Positions 1 to 7,174 of a stretch of DNA of 20,165 nucleotides are shown in pieces (the stretch's first letter is position 1; every line of letters starts with the position of its first letter). The DNA is taken from positions 22,835 to 42,999 of the forward strand of contig JAHYYL010000002.1 in the NCBI GenBank assembly GCA_019424965.1. Reading direction: 5' to 3'. Below the pieces are notes generated by a model. That model saw nothing but the letters and a program-made list of their open reading frames with translations. It was not told the origin of the DNA and ran no database searches. This DNA is from Collinsella sp. (lineage in GTDB: Bacteria; Actinomycetota; Coriobacteriia; Coriobacteriales; Coriobacteriaceae). The translations under genes and the position numbers were made by a program.

Positions 1-1338
1 ATGAACCAGCAGAACATCGATTACGTACTCCGCTCCGTAGAGCAGCGTGATATCCGCTTTGTGCGTCTGTGGTTTGTCGACATTCTCGGCCGCCTCAAGA
101 ACTTTGCCATTAGCCCCGAGGACCTCGAGGTCGCTTTTGAGGAGGGTATTGGCTTTGACGGCTCCGCCATCGAAGGCTTTGCCACGCCCGAGGAAGCCGA
201 CATGCTCGCATTCCCTGATGCTTCGACCTTCCAAATCCTGCCGTGGCGCCCGAGCCACAACGGCGTCGCCCGCGTGTTCTGCGACGTGTGCACTCCCGAT
301 CGCAAGCCGTTTGCCGGCGACCCACGCGATGCCCTGCGCCGCATGTTCCGCAAGGCCGAGAAGGCTGGCTATCTGCTCAACGTGGGTGCCGAGCTGGAGT
401 ATTACTACTTCCCCGACGAGCACACCCCCGAGCCGCTCGACAACGTGGGCTACTTCGATCTTTCGGTGAGCGATGCCGCCCGCGACCTGCGCCGCAACAC
501 GGTCCTCACGCTCGAGAAGATGTCCGTGCCCGTGGAGTACACCTTCCACGCCGCTGGTCGCTCGCAGCACGGCATGAGCCTGCGCCACGCCGAGGCCCTG
601 AGCATGTCTGACGCCATCACCACGGCCAAACTCATCATTAAGCAGCAGGCCTACGAGAGCGGTTGCCACGCCTCCTTTATGCCCAAGCCGTTGGCGGGTG
701 AGGATGGCAGTGCTATGTTCCTGTGCCAGTCGCTGTTCGACCATGACGGCAACAACGTCTTTTGGGGCGAGGACGACGAGAAGTATCACCTCTCCGAAAT
801 CGCCAAGCACTACATGGCCGGCATCTTGGCGCACGCGCGCGAGATCAGCGCCATCACCAACCCCACGGTCAATTCGTACAAGCGCATCACCACGGGCGGC
901 GACTCCGTGCCGCAGTACGCCACGTGGGGCCTGCGCAACCGCGCGAGTATGGTCCGCATCCCGGTCTACAAGCCCGGCAAGCAGCTGTCCACGCGCATCG
1001 AGCTGCGCAGTCCCGATCCCATGGCCAACCCGTATCTGGTCAACGCCGTCACGCTGGCGGCTGGTCTGGACGGCATCGAGCGCAAGCTGGAGCTCCCGCC
1101 CGAGGCCACGGCCGAGACGCTCAAGCTTACCGACCGTCAGATGGTCGAGGCCGGCTACGCGCCGCTGCCGCGCTCGCTCAAAGAGGCGCTCGACGTGTTT
1201 GAGGACTCGCAGTTTATGAAGGATGCCCTCGGCGAGCACATCCACAGCTTCTTCCTCAAAAAGAAGCGCGACGAGTGGCATAAGTTCGAATCCACGATCA
1301 CCGAATGGGAGATCAAGCACTACCTGGCGAACTCCTAA
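1..1338 (+). CDS. glnA: Glutamine synthetase type I family protein, probably catalytically altered
   Basis: The 445-residue protein has the full type I glutamine synthetase layout: an N-terminal beta-grasp with GFDGSAIEGF near residue 51, the GAELEYYYF strand (E131, E133), FMPKPL, NPTVNSYKRI and STRIELRSPDPMANPY (E334, R336). The family makes glutamine from glutamate, ammonia and ATP in the cytosol. By eye alignment with the family pattern HHEVAPGQHE, this protein reads FHAAGRSQHG, so the two metal-binding glutamates become A184 and G191. The usual histidine in GSGMHCHQS is F240. The glutamate of the PGYEAP loop is also absent, as is the tyrosine that is adenylylated in the beta subclass. Ammonia-ligase activity is therefore doubtful; a regulatory role or other substrate is possible. 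The length matches the short alpha-type subclass. The window starts at the ATG, so promoter and RBS are not visible. A GlnR-like regulator gene follows after 50 bp. Confidence 0.85.
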   Translation: MNQQNIDYVLRSVEQRDIRFVRLWFVDILGRLKNFAISPEDLEVAFEEGIGFDGSAIEGFATPEEADMLAFPDASTFQILPWRPSHNGVARVFCDVCTPDRKPFAGDPRDALRRMFRKAEKAGYLLNVGAELEYYYFPDEHTPEPLDNVGYFDLSVSDAARDLRRNTVLTLEKMSVPVEYTFHAAGRSQHGMSLRHAEALSMSDAITTAKLIIKQQAYESGCHASFMPKPLAGEDGSAMFLCQSLFDHDGNNVFWGEDDEKYHLSEIAKHYMAGILAHAREISAITNPTVNSYKRITTGGDSVPQYATWGLRNRASMVRIPVYKPGKQLSTRIELRSPDPMANPYLVNAVTLAAGLDGIERKLELPPEATAETLKLTDRQMVEAGYAPLPRSLKEALDVFEDSQFMKDALGEHIHSFFLKKKRDEWHKFESTITEWEIKHYLANS

Positions 1339-1388
1339 TCGCGCTGGCTTGTCCCAGTACGATTGAGCTCATTTCTTTGGAGGCCGAT

Positions 1389-2051
1389 ATGTCCGAAAAG
1401 AGTGCCCTGTTCATGGCGCGCACGACGCGCTTCCACGAGTTTGCCCGCAGCTTGACGACCACCCTGGGCGTCGAGGTGAGCCTGGCAACTCCCGATTCAC
1501 CGACTGCGGCGCACGACTTTGACCTGCTGATCCTCGATTCCGATGGCATCCGCAGCGACCGCATCGACCAGATTGCCAAGTGGCTTGATGATCGTGGCGG
1601 CGTCCCCATGTTGGTGATCGTCGACGACGAGGCGCTCGGTACCTTGCGCCTGCCCAATCACGCGCATGCCGACTTTGTATGTCCCACGGCGACGCCCAAC
1701 GAGCTCAAGGCTCGTGCGCAGCGCCTGATGGGTGAGGAGGAGACCATCACCGCCGACGATGTGCTCAACATCGATAACCTCGAGATCAACCTGGCAACCT
1801 ACCAGGTGACGCTCGATAACGAGCCTATCGACCTGACGCTGATGGAGTACTCGCTGCTGAGCTTTTTGGCGACGCATCCCAACCGCGCCTACAGCCGCGA
1901 GGTGCTGCTGCACCGCGTGTGGGGCTTTGAGTACTGCGGCGGTACGCGCACCGTCGACGTGCACATCCGACGCATCCGCTCCAAGGTGGGCCCGCAGATC
2001 GCGGCACACATCACCACCGTCCGCGGCGTGGGCTATCTGTTTAAGGACTAG
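1389..2051 (+). CDS. GlnR-like OmpR/PhoB-family transcriptional regulator
   Basis: The 220-residue protein has an atypical receiver-like domain (about 1-115) and a C-terminal winged helix (about 125-220). The latter contains LTLMEYSLLSFL, SREVLLHRVWGFEY and GGTRTVDVHIRRIRSKVG. The winged helix closely resembles actinobacterial GlnR, the global nitrogen regulator. D50 sits at the usual phosphorylation position (LLILDSD), but the N-terminal acidic pair of true response regulators is absent (SALFMARTT), and no histidine kinase is nearby. This fits phosphorylation-independent GlnR proteins. I chose the ATG at 1389 because GGAGG at 1379-1383 lies five bases upstream; an in-frame ATG at 1305 would overlap glnA and lacks this support. 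It is probably cotranscribed with the GlnA-family gene, which suggests a role in nitrogen control. The GlnR assignment rests on family resemblance and context, not on a known regulon. Confidence 0.85.
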   Translation: MSEKSALFMARTTRFHEFARSLTTTLGVEVSLATPDSPTAAHDFDLLILDSDGIRSDRIDQIAKWLDDRGGVPMLVIVDDEALGTLRLPNHAHADFVCPTATPNELKARAQRLMGEEETITADDVLNIDNLEINLATYQVTLDNEPIDLTLMEYSLLSFLATHPNRAYSREVLLHRVWGFEYCGGTRTVDVHIRRIRSKVGPQIAAHITTVRGVGYLFKD

Positions 2052-2055
2052 ATTT

Positions 2056-2095
2056 CCACCACAAAGGGGACAGGCACCTTTGTGGTGGCTTTTTT
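2056..2095 (+). terminator. Terminator formed by the CCACCACAAAGG palindrome
   Basis: A perfect 12-bp stem, CCACCACAAAGG (2056-2067) with CCTTTGTGGTGG (2077-2088), has a 9-base loop GGACAGGCA and is followed by C then six Ts. It begins 4 bp after the GlnR-like stop codon, so it should end the glnA-glnR transcript. The same palindrome recurs at 16423, 17996 and, broken, at 18963, so it is also a dispersed repeat. Confidence 0.85.
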
Positions 2096-2206
2096 ACAGG
2101 TGAGGGTCCCTTTCGGGCCTGCAGCAGAACTTAAGCCTTCCTAAAAGATTGCGTTCTCATACACGTTCGCCCGCATATTGGGGTACAACTCAACGTGAAC
2201 AATGAT

Positions 2207-2237
2207 GGCCCGCCACATGTTTGGCGGGCCTTTGGTT
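2207..2237 (+). terminator. Hairpin with T-rich tail just upstream of the HtrA-like gene
   Basis: A 9-bp stem, GGCCCGCCA (2207-2215) with TGGCGGGCC (2222-2230), has a 6-base loop and is followed by TTTGGTT. It lies 22 bp before the protease start codon and about 110 bp after the preceding terminator. It could be a second terminator, an attenuator in the protease leader, or the end of a short transcript between the two. No clear promoter is visible between 2096 and 2206; TTGCGT at 2149 is the best weak -35 candidate. Confidence 0.5.
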
Positions 2238-2259
2238 ATTTGACGAAAGGATCGCAGCT

Positions 2260-3723
2260 ATGAGCGAGAACGATTCCCAGCGTCCCCAGGATGTTGGCAA
2301 TGCCGGCGAGACTCAGCAGCAGCCGCGCGTGCAGGTGGAGTCGACGCCTGCCGACGGCAACAACATTCCCTACGTGCAGGCCTACGATACGCAGACCGGC
2401 AAGCCGCTGGGCGGCCAACAGGTCGTGAACAAGCACACGGTGGTCAAGACCAAGACCAAAAAGCTGCCGATCTTTATTACAGCGCTTGCCGGCTGCGCAT
2501 GTGGTGCCCTGCTGGTCATTGCGCTCATTATGAGCGGTACGCTCGATATCGGTGGCGGCAAGAATGCCGTGACGGCGGGCGCTTCGGGTTCGTCGACGCA
2601 AAAGATCACCATCGACTCCGAGGACACCACGCTGGCCGAGGCCGTTTCTGCCAAGGCCCTGCCCTCTGTGGTTTCCATCACCGCCACTTCGAGCGGTGGC
2701 CAGAATGGCTCGCTTTCGCAGTCTGCCGACGAGTCGGACAACTCGGGCAGCGTCGGTTCGGGCGTGGTGCTCGATACCGAGGGCCATATCCTCACCAACA
2801 ACCACGTGGTCGATGGCTATGACCAGTACGTAGTGACCATGGACGACGGCACCACCTACGAGGCCGAGTTCGTGGGCAACGACGCTTCGAGCGACCTGGC
2901 CGTCATCAAGCTCAAGGACGCCGACGCCTCCAAGCTCACGCCGATTGAGATCGGTGATTCCTCCAAGCTCAACGTGGGCGAGTGGGTCATGGCGATCGGC
3001 TCGCCCTTCGGCAACGAACAGTCTGTCTCCACCGGTATCGTCTCGGCGCTGTATCGCTCCACGGCCATGAGCTCTACCAGCGGCAACACCATCTATGCCA
3101 ACATGATCCAGACCGATGCCGCCATCAATCCGGGCAACTCCGGCGGCGCGCTCGTCAACGACAATGGCGAGCTTGTGGGTATCAACTCGCTTATCGAGAG
3201 CTACTCGGGCTCCAGCTCGGGCGTGGGTTTTGCCATTCCGGTTAACTACGCCAAGAACATTGCCGACCAGATCATCGACGGTAAGACGCCGGTGCATCCG
3301 TACATGGGCGCTACGCTTTCGAGCGTCAATGCGCTTAACGCCCGCACCAACAAGTTGAGCACCGATAGCGGCGCGTATGTGGCGAGCGTCGTTGAGGATG
3401 GTCCTGCCGCCAAGGCCGGCATTCAGGAGGGCGACGTCATCACCAAGCTGGGCGACGATGAGATTTCGAGCGCCGACGGCCTGATCATCGCGCTGCGCAG
3501 CCACGAGGTGGGCGAGAAGGTCGAGATCACGCTCATGCGCGGCAAGGAAGAGAAGAAGGTCACCGTCGAGCTGGGCTCCGACGAGGAGCTGCAGAACCAG
3601 CAGCAGGACGACAGCGCGACCGATACCGGCAACGGCGGTATTACCGACGAGCAGCTGCGCCAGTACCTGGAGGAGCTGCTCGGCCAGCAAGGCCAGGGGC
3701 AAGGCCACGGCCAGGGCTACTAA
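2260..3723 (+). CDS. HtrA/DegP-family membrane-anchored serine protease with PDZ domain
   Basis: The 487-residue protein has a hydrophilic Gln/Thr-rich N-terminus (1-66, cytoplasmic), one transmembrane segment (about 67-91), a Ser/Gly/Thr linker, a trypsin-like protease domain, a PDZ domain (about 345-440) and a Gln/Gly-rich tail. The catalytic triad is visible: H182 in LTNNHVVDG, D212 in SSDLAVIKL and S294 in NPGNSGGAL. Such proteases act outside the membrane in quality control of misfolded proteins. I chose the ATG at 2260 because GAAAGGA at 2245-2251 lies upstream; an in-frame TTG at 2221 would start inside the upstream hairpin. The gene stands alone between a hairpin and its own terminator. 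A 500-residue frame on the opposite strand is a shadow of the GC-rich coding sequence. The family is clear; the substrates are unknown. Confidence 0.93.
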   Translation: MSENDSQRPQDVGNAGETQQQPRVQVESTPADGNNIPYVQAYDTQTGKPLGGQQVVNKHTVVKTKTKKLPIFITALAGCACGALLVIALIMSGTLDIGGGKNAVTAGASGSSTQKITIDSEDTTLAEAVSAKALPSVVSITATSSGGQNGSLSQSADESDNSGSVGSGVVLDTEGHILTNNHVVDGYDQYVVTMDDGTTYEAEFVGNDASSDLAVIKLKDADASKLTPIEIGDSSKLNVGEWVMAIGSPFGNEQSVSTGIVSALYRSTAMSSTSGNTIYANMIQTDAAINPGNSGGALVNDNGELVGINSLIESYSGSSSGVGFAIPVNYAKNIADQIIDGKTPVHPYMGATLSSVNALNARTNKLSTDSGAYVASVVEDGPAAKAGIQEGDVITKLGDDEISSADGLIIALRSHEVGEKVEITLMRGKEEKKVTVELGSDEELQNQQQDDSATDTGNGGITDEQLRQYLEELLGQQGQGQGHGQGY

Positions 3724-3752
3724 CGAGCCGTTTCGCACATATCGAGGCCAGG

Positions 3753-3786
3753 GGGCTGTCCCATCAACGTGGGACAGCCCATTTTT
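3753..3786 (+). terminator. Rho-independent terminator after the HtrA-like gene
   Basis: A perfect 11-bp stem, GGGCTGTCCCA (3753-3763) with TGGGACAGCCC (3770-3780), has a 6-base loop and is followed by A and five Ts. It lies 29 bp after the protease stop codon. Confidence 0.9.
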
Positions 3787-3791
3787 CTTAT

Positions 3792-3822
3792 TGATCCGTT
3801 GGGGACGGAGGAAAACGGATCA
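3792..3822. repeat. REP-like palindrome with GGGGACGGAGG loop
   Basis: A 9-bp inverted repeat, TGATCCGTT (3792-3800) with AACGGATCA (3814-3822), encloses the 13-base loop GGGGACGGAGGAA. A G-rich GGGGAC motif directly after the left arm is shared with palindromes of different stem sequence elsewhere in the window, for example at 2056 and 16370. The rest of this intergenic space (3823-3969) holds only the ligA leader; I see no convincing promoter. Confidence 0.6.
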
Positions 3823-3969
3823 TTTAGAGCTGATAAGAGCATGGTTTAATCGCGCGACCCACCCCAGTCTGGCGGCTGCCGATTCGGTGCGGTTTGAGAC
3901 CGCTATTCGGCCCCGTTGCGACCGGTGGTACTCTAGTGTCCGTTTGAAATCGAGCGAAGGAGTACCGCT

Positions 3970-6198
3970 ATGGAGCAATCGAGCCTGTTTGGTGACGGCG
4001 TGGACATCGATACCGAAACGCCCGCGAGTGCGGATGCCGCCGCACCGACCGACGCCCATGCCCAGGCGGCAGCGCGCGCGGCCGAGCTGCGCCACGAGCT
4101 CGATTACCACGCCTATCGCTACTACATGCTCGATGCGCCCGAGATCACGGACGCCGCCTTCGACAAAATGCTCGTTGAGCTGCAGGAGATCGAGGCGACC
4201 TACCCCGACCTGGTGACGCCCGACAGCTATACCCAGCGCGTGGGCGGCTACGTGAGCGAGCAGTTTACGCCGGTCACGCATATGGCACGCATGTATTCCA
4301 TGGACGATGCCATGGATCTGGACGAACTCGACGCGTGGCTCCAGCGTACCGAGGATGCGCTCGGTGCCGGTAGCGTCACCTATACCTGCGAGCTTAAGAT
4401 CGACGGCCTGGGCGTGGCGCTTACCTACCAAAACGGAACCTTCGTGCGCGCCGCCACACGTGGCGATGGCACAACGGGCGAGGACGTGTCGCTCAACGTG
4501 CGTACCATCAAGGATGTGCCCATGCACCTGTCCGAGCCGGCGCTCGCCCACATGGGTGCCGACCGCGAGCGTACCATCGAAGTACGCGGCGAGGTCTATA
4601 TGCCCAAAGGCAGCTTTGTTCGTCTGAATGAAGAGGCCGATGCCGAGGGCCGCGACCCCTTCGCCAACCCGCGCAACGCTGCCGCAGGATCCCTGCGCCA
4701 AAAGGACCCCAAGGTCACGGCGCGCCGCGACCTGGCCACCTTTATCTATGCCATCGCCGATACCGATCCGCTGCACGTCCACAGCCAGCGTGAGTTCCTT
4801 GACTGGCTGCGCAGCGCTGGCTTTAGTGTCAACCCCAACGTGGCCCGCTGCGCCACGCCGGCTGAGGTTCACGAGTTCTGTGCCCAGGCGCTTGAGCATC
4901 GCGGCGACCTGGACTACGACATCGACGGCGTGGTCGTAAAGGTCGACGGCTTCCAGCAGCAGCTTGACCTGGGCTTTACTGCCCGCGCGCCGCGCTGGGC
5001 CATTGCCTTTAAGTTCCCGCCCGAGGAAAAGCAGACCGTCCTGCGCGAAATTCGCATCCAGGTGGGCCGCACTGGTGTGCTCACGCCGGTCGCCGAGTTC
5101 GACCCGGTGACGGTCGCCGGCTCCACCATCGCGCGCGCCACGCTGCACAACATCGACGAGATCCGCCGCAAAAACGTGCGCGAGGGCGACACTATCATCG
5201 TGCACAAGGCGGGTGACGTGATTCCCGAGGTCGTGGGTCCCGTGCTCGACAAGCGCCCGGCTGATTCGGTCGACTGGCACATGCCCGAGGTCTGCCCCGT
5301 GTGCGGCAGCCCCGTGGTCCACGAGGACGGCGAGGTTGCCTACCGCTGCGTCTCCATCGATTGCCCCGCGCAGCTCAAGGAGCGCCTACTTCACTGGGTG
5401 AGCCGCGGCTGCATGGACGTCGACGGCTTGGGCGACGAGATCGTCGACAAGATGATCGCCGCCGGCCTGATTCACGATGTCGCGGACTTCTACCAGCTCA
5501 CGGTCGACGACATCGCCGGACTGGACACGGGGCGCACTTATGCCAGCTCCAACAGCAAAAAGGGCGTCAAGAAGGGCGACCCCATTCCGGTGGGCCTCAA
5601 GACGGCCGAGAAAATCATCGCCGAGCTCAACAAGTCCAAGAGCCAGCCACTCGGGCGTGTGCTGTTTGCCCTGGGCATCCGTCATGTGGGCAAGAGCGTG
5701 GGCGAGGTCATCGCCGAGCGATTCCTATCGATCGACAAGCTCATCTTGGCGAGCGAAGAGGATATCGCCGAGTGCGAGGGCATCGGTCCCAAGATTGCGG
5801 CGAGCGTCAAGCAGTTCCTGGCCGTGCCCGAGAACCTCGCCGTGCTGGAGCGCTTGCGTCAGGCGGGCCTGTCGCTCGAGGTCGACTTGGGCGCCGCGCA
5901 TGCACAAGCCGCAGCCGACGCTGGGGTGGCGGGCGAGCTTGCCGACGCACAGCCGCTTGCGGGTCTGACCTTTGTGCTCACCGGCACGCTCGTCAACCGC
6001 ACACGCGACGAGGCGGGTGCGGCGCTCAAGGTGCTCGGCGCCAAGGTCTCGGGCAGTGTTTCAAAGAAGACGAGCTATCTGGTCGCCGGCCCCAAAGCGG
6101 GCTCCAAGCTCACCAAGGCCGAGCAGCTGGGTGTACCCGTACTGGATGAGGACGCACTCGAGCAGATCTTGGCTACTGGTCAGGTGCCCCAGGCGTAA
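3970..6198 (+). CDS. ligA: NAD-dependent DNA ligase LigA
   Basis: The 742-residue protein seals nicks in duplex DNA using NAD, acting in Okazaki-fragment joining and repair. The adenylation domain carries the KxDG motif (ELKIDG, lysine K143) and TRGDGTTGEDV. An OB-fold follows, then a four-cysteine zinc finger (C442, C445, C460, C465), helix-hairpin-helix repeats (for example LGIRHVGKSVGE and CEGIGPKIAASV) and a C-terminal BRCT domain (about 660-742, LAGLTFVLTGTL). It is longer than typical LigA (about 670 residues). The extra length comes from roughly 30 N-terminal residues and a Lys/Ser/Gly-rich insertion at about 519-543, between the zinc finger/HhH boundary and KTAEKIIAEL. The ATG is supported by GAAGGAG about 8 bases upstream. 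It appears to be monocistronic, ending at a bidirectional terminator. Confidence 0.97.
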   Translation: MEQSSLFGDGVDIDTETPASADAAAPTDAHAQAAARAAELRHELDYHAYRYYMLDAPEITDAAFDKMLVELQEIEATYPDLVTPDSYTQRVGGYVSEQFTPVTHMARMYSMDDAMDLDELDAWLQRTEDALGAGSVTYTCELKIDGLGVALTYQNGTFVRAATRGDGTTGEDVSLNVRTIKDVPMHLSEPALAHMGADRERTIEVRGEVYMPKGSFVRLNEEADAEGRDPFANPRNAAAGSLRQKDPKVTARRDLATFIYAIADTDPLHVHSQREFLDWLRSAGFSVNPNVARCATPAEVHEFCAQALEHRGDLDYDIDGVVVKVDGFQQQLDLGFTARAPRWAIAFKFPPEEKQTVLREIRIQVGRTGVLTPVAEFDPVTVAGSTIARATLHNIDEIRRKNVREGDTIIVHKAGDVIPEVVGPVLDKRPADSVDWHMPEVCPVCGSPVVHEDGEVAYRCVSIDCPAQLKERLLHWVSRGCMDVDGLGDEIVDKMIAAGLIHDVADFYQLTVDDIAGLDTGRTYASSNSKKGVKKGDPIPVGLKTAEKIIAELNKSKSQPLGRVLFALGIRHVGKSVGEVIAERFLSIDKLILASEEDIAECEGIGPKIAASVKQFLAVPENLAVLERLRQAGLSLEVDLGAAHAQAAADAGVAGELADAQPLAGLTFVLTGTLVNRTRDEAGAALKVLGAKVSGSVSKKTSYLVAGPKAGSKLTKAEQLGVPVLDEDALEQILATGQVPQA

Positions 6199-6217
6199 GG
6201 CATCGATAGCCAAATTG

Positions 6218-6257
6218 AAGAACCGCCCGGAAGCACGATGCCTTCCGGGCGGTTCTT
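6218..6257. terminator. Bidirectional terminator between ligA and the MerR-type gene
   Basis: A perfect 16-bp stem, AAGAACCGCCCGGAAG (6218-6233) with CTTCCGGGCGGTTCTT (6242-6257), has an 8-base loop. On the plus strand it is followed by ATTTTG and serves ligA. On the minus strand it overlaps the TAA stop of the MerR-type gene and is followed by TTCAATTTG. It separates two convergent transcripts. Confidence 0.88.
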
Positions 6258-7104
6258 ATTTTGACGGGGCAACGGGCACGGTGATCTGCGTCACGTAGGT
6301 TGCCGGATCATCGCTGATGATGTCGTCGATCAATGCGATCTCGCGCGAGGGGCCGGCGGGCGTCAGGTGGCGTTCGAGCATATAGCTGAGCAGCTGCTCG
6401 TAGCGCGGGGCTGCCTGCCCGTGCGTGCCGCGAAAGCTTATGGTCAGGCACTGCGTGGCGGGTCGCGTCTCGACGTTGCCCACGTAATCGTCGGTGTCAT
6501 CGAGCAGCAGAAAGACCTCGTCGTAACCATCAAAATCACCGGTGGCAAGGCGTTCGGCGCTGATCCCGACGCCCAGGTTGCCCAAAAAGACAAAGGTCTC
6601 GTGCTGGCCCTTCTGCAGTTGACGAATCTGCCACTCCAGCGCATAGGCGTCGGTGGGGTTGACGCGTTCGTGCAGCACAGCGCAGCGAAGCTCGGGCGCG
6701 TCGATTTCGCAGATGGTGTCGAGCTGGGCGTCCAAGGCATCGTGCAACAGGGCAAGTCGGTTGTCGATCTTGCGCGACACGCGCTCCAGCTCGCGGCGCT
6801 TGCGCTCGATCAGTTCTTGCTGCTGGACCAGCTGCCGCTGCATGAGGTCCACATCGCGCGTGGTCACAAACTCACGGATTTGCGCTAATGGCAAGTCGAG
6901 AACACGCAGGTGGCTGATGGTGTTGAGCGTGGAGAGCTGCCGCGATCCGTAGTAGCGGTACCCACTCGCCGGATCGATGCGCGCCGGCTCCAGCAGGCCC
7001 ATCTGCTCGTAATGACGCAGCGTACCCACACTCAGGTTAAACAGGCGCGCCACCTCGCCAATGCGGAGCAGGCCCTCGGTGCGCTCGTCGGATATGTCGG
7101 TCAT
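6256..7104 (-). CDS. MerR-family regulator with GyrI-like (BmrR-type) effector domain
   Basis: The 282-residue protein begins with a MerR winged helix: LLRIGEVARLFNLSVGTLRHYEQMGLLEPARIDPASGYRYYG. A long coiled-coil dimerisation helix rich in Glu, Arg and Gln follows (about 85-130). The C-terminal domain (about 135-282) ends YEQLLSYMLERHLTPAGPSREIALIDDI and resembles GyrI-like small-molecule-binding domains, as in BmrR. Such regulators sense hydrophobic drugs and activate efflux genes. I chose the ATG at 7104 because AAGGA lies about 9 bases upstream and the MerR domain starts soon after; an in-frame upstream extension has no MerR homology. It lies 70 bp downstream of a MATE pump gene on the same strand, and a MerR-type operator sits upstream of that pump. 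The pair is likely one autoregulated efflux module. Confidence 0.9.
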   Translation of the reverse strand: MTDISDERTEGLLRIGEVARLFNLSVGTLRHYEQMGLLEPARIDPASGYRYYGSRQLSTLNTISHLRVLDLPLAQIREFVTTRDVDLMQRQLVQQQELIERKRRELERVSRKIDNRLALLHDALDAQLDTICEIDAPELRCAVLHERVNPTDAYALEWQIRQLQKGQHETFVFLGNLGVGISAERLATGDFDGYDEVFLLLDDTDDYVGNVETRPATQCLTISFRGTHGQAAPRYEQLLSYMLERHLTPAGPSREIALIDDIISDDPATYVTQITVPVAPSK

Positions 7105-7174
7105 GGCTCTGTTCCTTTCTGTGGCAGGCGAAACGGGACGGTCCCACCGTATTTCTTGACGTGAAAGTTCCGTG

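Noticed and set aside
2236..3738. A 500-codon open frame antisense to the HtrA-like gene
   Set aside because: It mirrors a gene with an intact catalytic triad and PDZ domain; its translation is low-complexity and shows no domain. Long antisense frames are common in GC-rich genes.
3820..5322. A 500-codon open frame antisense to ligA
   Set aside because: It covers the LigA adenylation and OB domains on the other strand and has no recognisable motif or RBS.
7130..7155. REP-like palindrome between the MATE and MerR genes
   Set aside because: GGGACGGTCCC (7135-7145) sits between imperfect GAAACGG and CCGTATTTC arms. The motif resembles the REP loops, but the arms need a bulge, so it is too weak to list as a feature.
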